Assembly: GCA_036558305.1 (NCBI GenBank)
Contig: DATBFX010000010.1
Location: 1 to 5,966, forward strand
DNA from: DATBFX01 sp036558305
GTDB taxonomy: Bacteria > Chloroflexota > Chloroflexia > Thermomicrobiales > UBA6265
Direction: 5' to 3'
DNA: 5,966 nucleotides
Shown: positions 4,286 through 5,966 of the stretch, piece after piece
How the letters are laid out: each line of letters opens with the position of its first letter
How positions within the stretch are numbered: the first letter of the stretch is position 1
The notes under the pieces: model-generated
The model's input: only the letters and a program-made list of their open reading frames with translations
What the model was told of the DNA's origin: nothing
Databases searched by the model: none
Made by a program: the position numbers and the translations under genes

Positions 4286-5966
4286 CTACCTCCCCTTTGC
4301 CGAGGCGGACGACGCCACCCACTCGGCGACTGCCAGTTCCCCCTCCATCGCTTCCATCAACTTCCCGGCGCCGGCGGCGCAGCCGATGGCCGCCAAATAG
4401 GAGCCGGCGACGAGGTGATACGGGTTGTCGTGGACGTACCCGTACGGACCGTCCGGCGGACCGAGTTCGACGTGCCAGTTCGCCACCGCCTTTTCGCACA
4501 TGCCGATTGCCGTGCGCAGGAGGGCAAGCACGCCCTGGTAGCCGCCGTCTTGCTGCCACTCGGCCGGGCGTTCGTCCAGCATCCATTGCTCGCACTTCAG
4601 AAGCGCGTCAAGCAGCGCAACGGGGAAACCGTCCGGATACGCTGAGACGTTTTCGGCGAATTGGTTCCGAAGCATCTCGGCCTTGCCGGCCACGTCGTTG
4701 GCGAGGTCTGCCAACTGTACGAGGGAGCGGCACCAGACTTCGCGCGGTGGCAAACCGAAGACCGACATCGCGTACTCCGGGTTGAGCCAGCCAGGCGGCG
4801 GATCGATCGACTTTGCCCGCAAATCGCACGCCAGCTTCGCCAACTTGTGCGCCAGGGGAACGACCGCGGTGAACGTGCTGCCGATTGGCAAACCGATGCG
4901 CTTGCCAACGTTCGGTGCGGGGTCCGCTTTCGCCCCGGCACCGCCCGACATCGATTGCCAGAGCACCGCGTTCGCGAGCATGCGCGCCGGCGCGCACCGT
5001 TCGGTCATCGCCAGGTCGAATCCGAACTCGGGGTGCGACCCGAAGGCGACGACGCGACCGAGACCGAATTCGCCGGCCATGATCGAGCAGCGTTTCGCCG
5101 CCACGGCGCGGGCGAGGTACGTCGATTCTCCGTCCGTCTGACCGCCCGCAAACCCCTCCGCGGGGGTGAACCGATCCGTCCAACCGGAAAACGTCGCCAA
5201 GCCGACCGCTTCGGACGCATCCCGAACGACACGCTCGGGCAACGGATCGAGCACCGGTCCGTTGTAGTGGACGATCTCGAATTCCTCCGGCATCGCGAAC
5301 ATCACGGGATGGTCCGGTTGCTCGTTCCGGACTTTGACGACGCCGACGCCCGGCGATTGCAGATCGAGGAATTCGACCGCGGCGGCATCGGCCCAGGGAC
5401 CGGCGTTGATCAGTTGCAGGTGACCCTGGGCCGAGCACGAGCGGAGGAACGAGTCGGTGTTGACGATGCAGTCGTAGGACCCGGCGCAGCAGCCGATGTA
5501 CATGCCGCCGCGCCGGACCCATTCCGCGATCGCCCGGCACCCGTCTTCGCCCAATGGCTCGATCTGCCCGTGCATCGCGCGGAAACCGCCGCCGGGCATG
5601 ACGAAGACGTCGACCTCGCCCAGTCGCCCGGCTCGTGCATCGGCATCGGAGAGGAACTGGACAGGAAAGCCGGCGAGCGCGAGGATCGCGGCGTGGTTGA
5701 ACGGGGCGCCGCCACCGCCGTAGAGACCGACTCGGGTGACGGCGAGTGGCGCGGCGACGACGCGGTCCGTTTCGGACAGCGGTGAGAGACTGACGCCGGC
5801 GTCGGTTGCCGCGCGCTGGACGTCGTCTGCGGTGATGCCGCCGCCGAGCCAGGGATCGAAGGCGCACGAGAGCGGGACGATGAAGCTGCCGCGCTCGATC
5901 GAGGTTGTTTCGACGGCGACGAGGACGCGGGCACCGCTTCGGAGGAGCCGGTTGGCGAAGCGGTAG
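4286..5966 (-). CDS. Partial large protein: GATase-like (BPL-N type) domain plus helical C-terminal region; possibly the C-terminal half of an M14-type carboxypeptidase homologue
   Basis: The frame is open from 5965 down to the TAG at 4288-4286, giving 559 visible codons; the 5' end lies outside the window. The first in-frame ATG (5599) is not a credible start: it has no ribosome binding site and would cut the first strands off the next domain. Numbering from the window edge, residues 1-75 look like a linker region (RFANRLLRSGARV, then GSFIVP). Residues 77-340 form a class-I glutamine-amidotransferase-like fold: RVGLYGGGG (78-86), VFVMPGGGF (120-128), nucleophile-elbow-like GCCAGS with C160, and GSHPEFG with H311 and E313. 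Residues about 360-559 are mostly helical and I do not recognise them. I recall the linker-plus-GATase layout from the C-terminal half of large M14 metallocarboxypeptidase homologues, so an M14 domain upstream is inferred, not seen. Alternatives are a stand-alone GATase-like protein with an N-terminal extension. It is 4 bases from the amidohydrolase gene and clearly in the same transcript. Confidence 0.8.
   Translation of the reverse strand, partial: YRFANRLLRSGARVLVAVETTSIERGSFIVPLSCAFDPWLGGGITADDVQRAATDAGVSLSPLSETDRVVAAPLAVTRVGLYGGGGAPFNHAAILALAGFPVQFLSDADARAGRLGEVDVFVMPGGGFRAMHGQIEPLGEDGCRAIAEWVRRGGMYIGCCAGSYDCIVNTDSFLRSCSAQGHLQLINAGPWADAAAVEFLDLQSPGVGVVKVRNEQPDHPVMFAMPEEFEIVHYNGPVLDPLPERVVRDASEAVGLATFSGWTDRFTPAEGFAGGQTDGESTYLARAVAAKRCSIMAGEFGLGRVVAFGSHPEFGFDLAMTERCAPARMLANAVLWQSMSGGAGAKADPAPNVGKRIGLPIGSTFTAVVPLAHKLAKLACDLRAKSIDPPPGWLNPEYAMSVFGLPPREVWCRSLVQLADLANDVAGKAEMLRNQFAENVSAYPDGFPVALLDALLKCEQWMLDERPAEWQQDGGYQGVLALLRTAIGMCEKAVANWHVELGPPDGPYGYVHDNPYHLVAGSYLAAIGCAAGAGKLMEAMEGELAVAEWVASSASAKGR
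4289..4296 (-). promoter_or_regulatory. Ribosome binding site deciding the TTG start of the amidohydrolase
   Basis: The minus strand reads AGGGGAGG here, followed by a 7-base spacer and TTG at 4281-4279. The site lies inside the last three sense codons of the upstream gene and its stop TAG (4288-4286) falls in the spacer. This makes TTG the natural start and suggests re-initiation by ribosomes finishing the upstream gene. Confidence 0.85.

Noticed and set aside
5597..5599. ATG as the start of the GATase-like gene
   Set aside because: No ribosome binding site precedes it, the frame stays open to the window edge, and starting here would remove the first strand (RVGLYGG) and much of the core of the domain.
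4661..5785. A 374-codon plus-strand open frame opposite the GATase-like gene
   Set aside because: It is also codon-aligned with the sense gene and has Arg/Asp/Gly-rich composition without a domain; it is a shadow.

Overview
This window is GC-rich bacterial DNA. It holds four genes, all on the minus strand, so the biological reading order runs from high to low coordinates. Codon choice, the very low number of A/T-ending codons and the two families of GC-rich intergenic inverted repeats would fit a Chloroflexota (Thermomicrobia-like) or similar high-GC environmental bacterium. This is an impression from memory, not a search result, and I hold it weakly.

Layout in transcription order. (1) 5966-4286: the 3' part of a large gene whose start lies outside the window. 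Its visible 559 codons hold a short linker region, a class-I glutamine-amidotransferase-like (BPL-N/GATase-like) domain with a Cys/His/Glu set, and an unrecognised helical C-terminal region. The layout resembles the C-terminal half of large M14-type carboxypeptidase homologues. (2) 4281-3097: a complete metal-dependent amidohydrolase, with all expected metal ligands, that starts at TTG with a strong Shine-Dalgarno sequence inside the last codons of the previous gene. (3) A 123-base gap with a perfect 28-bp inverted repeat. (4) 2973-1189: an M28-family peptidase homologue with a PA domain. It keeps four canonical metal ligands but lacks the Glu-Glu pair that normally carries the catalytic base. 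(5) 1192-131: a medium-chain dehydrogenase/reductase that overlaps the peptidase by 4 bases (ATGA). (6) 130-1: non-coding, with a second, unrelated perfect 26-bp inverted repeat.

Three of the four genes belong to hydrolase families that cut peptides or related amide compounds. None of the three with a visible N-terminus has a signal peptide, so the set looks like an intracellular peptide- or amide-catabolism cluster with an oxidoreductase attached. No transporter or regulator is visible. The most interesting points are the non-canonical M28 active site, the truncated GATase-like protein with its helical tail, and the two REPIN-like inverted repeats, one of which sits immediately upstream of the M28 ribosome binding site. 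I found no RNA gene, CRISPR array, insertion sequence or convincing promoter.
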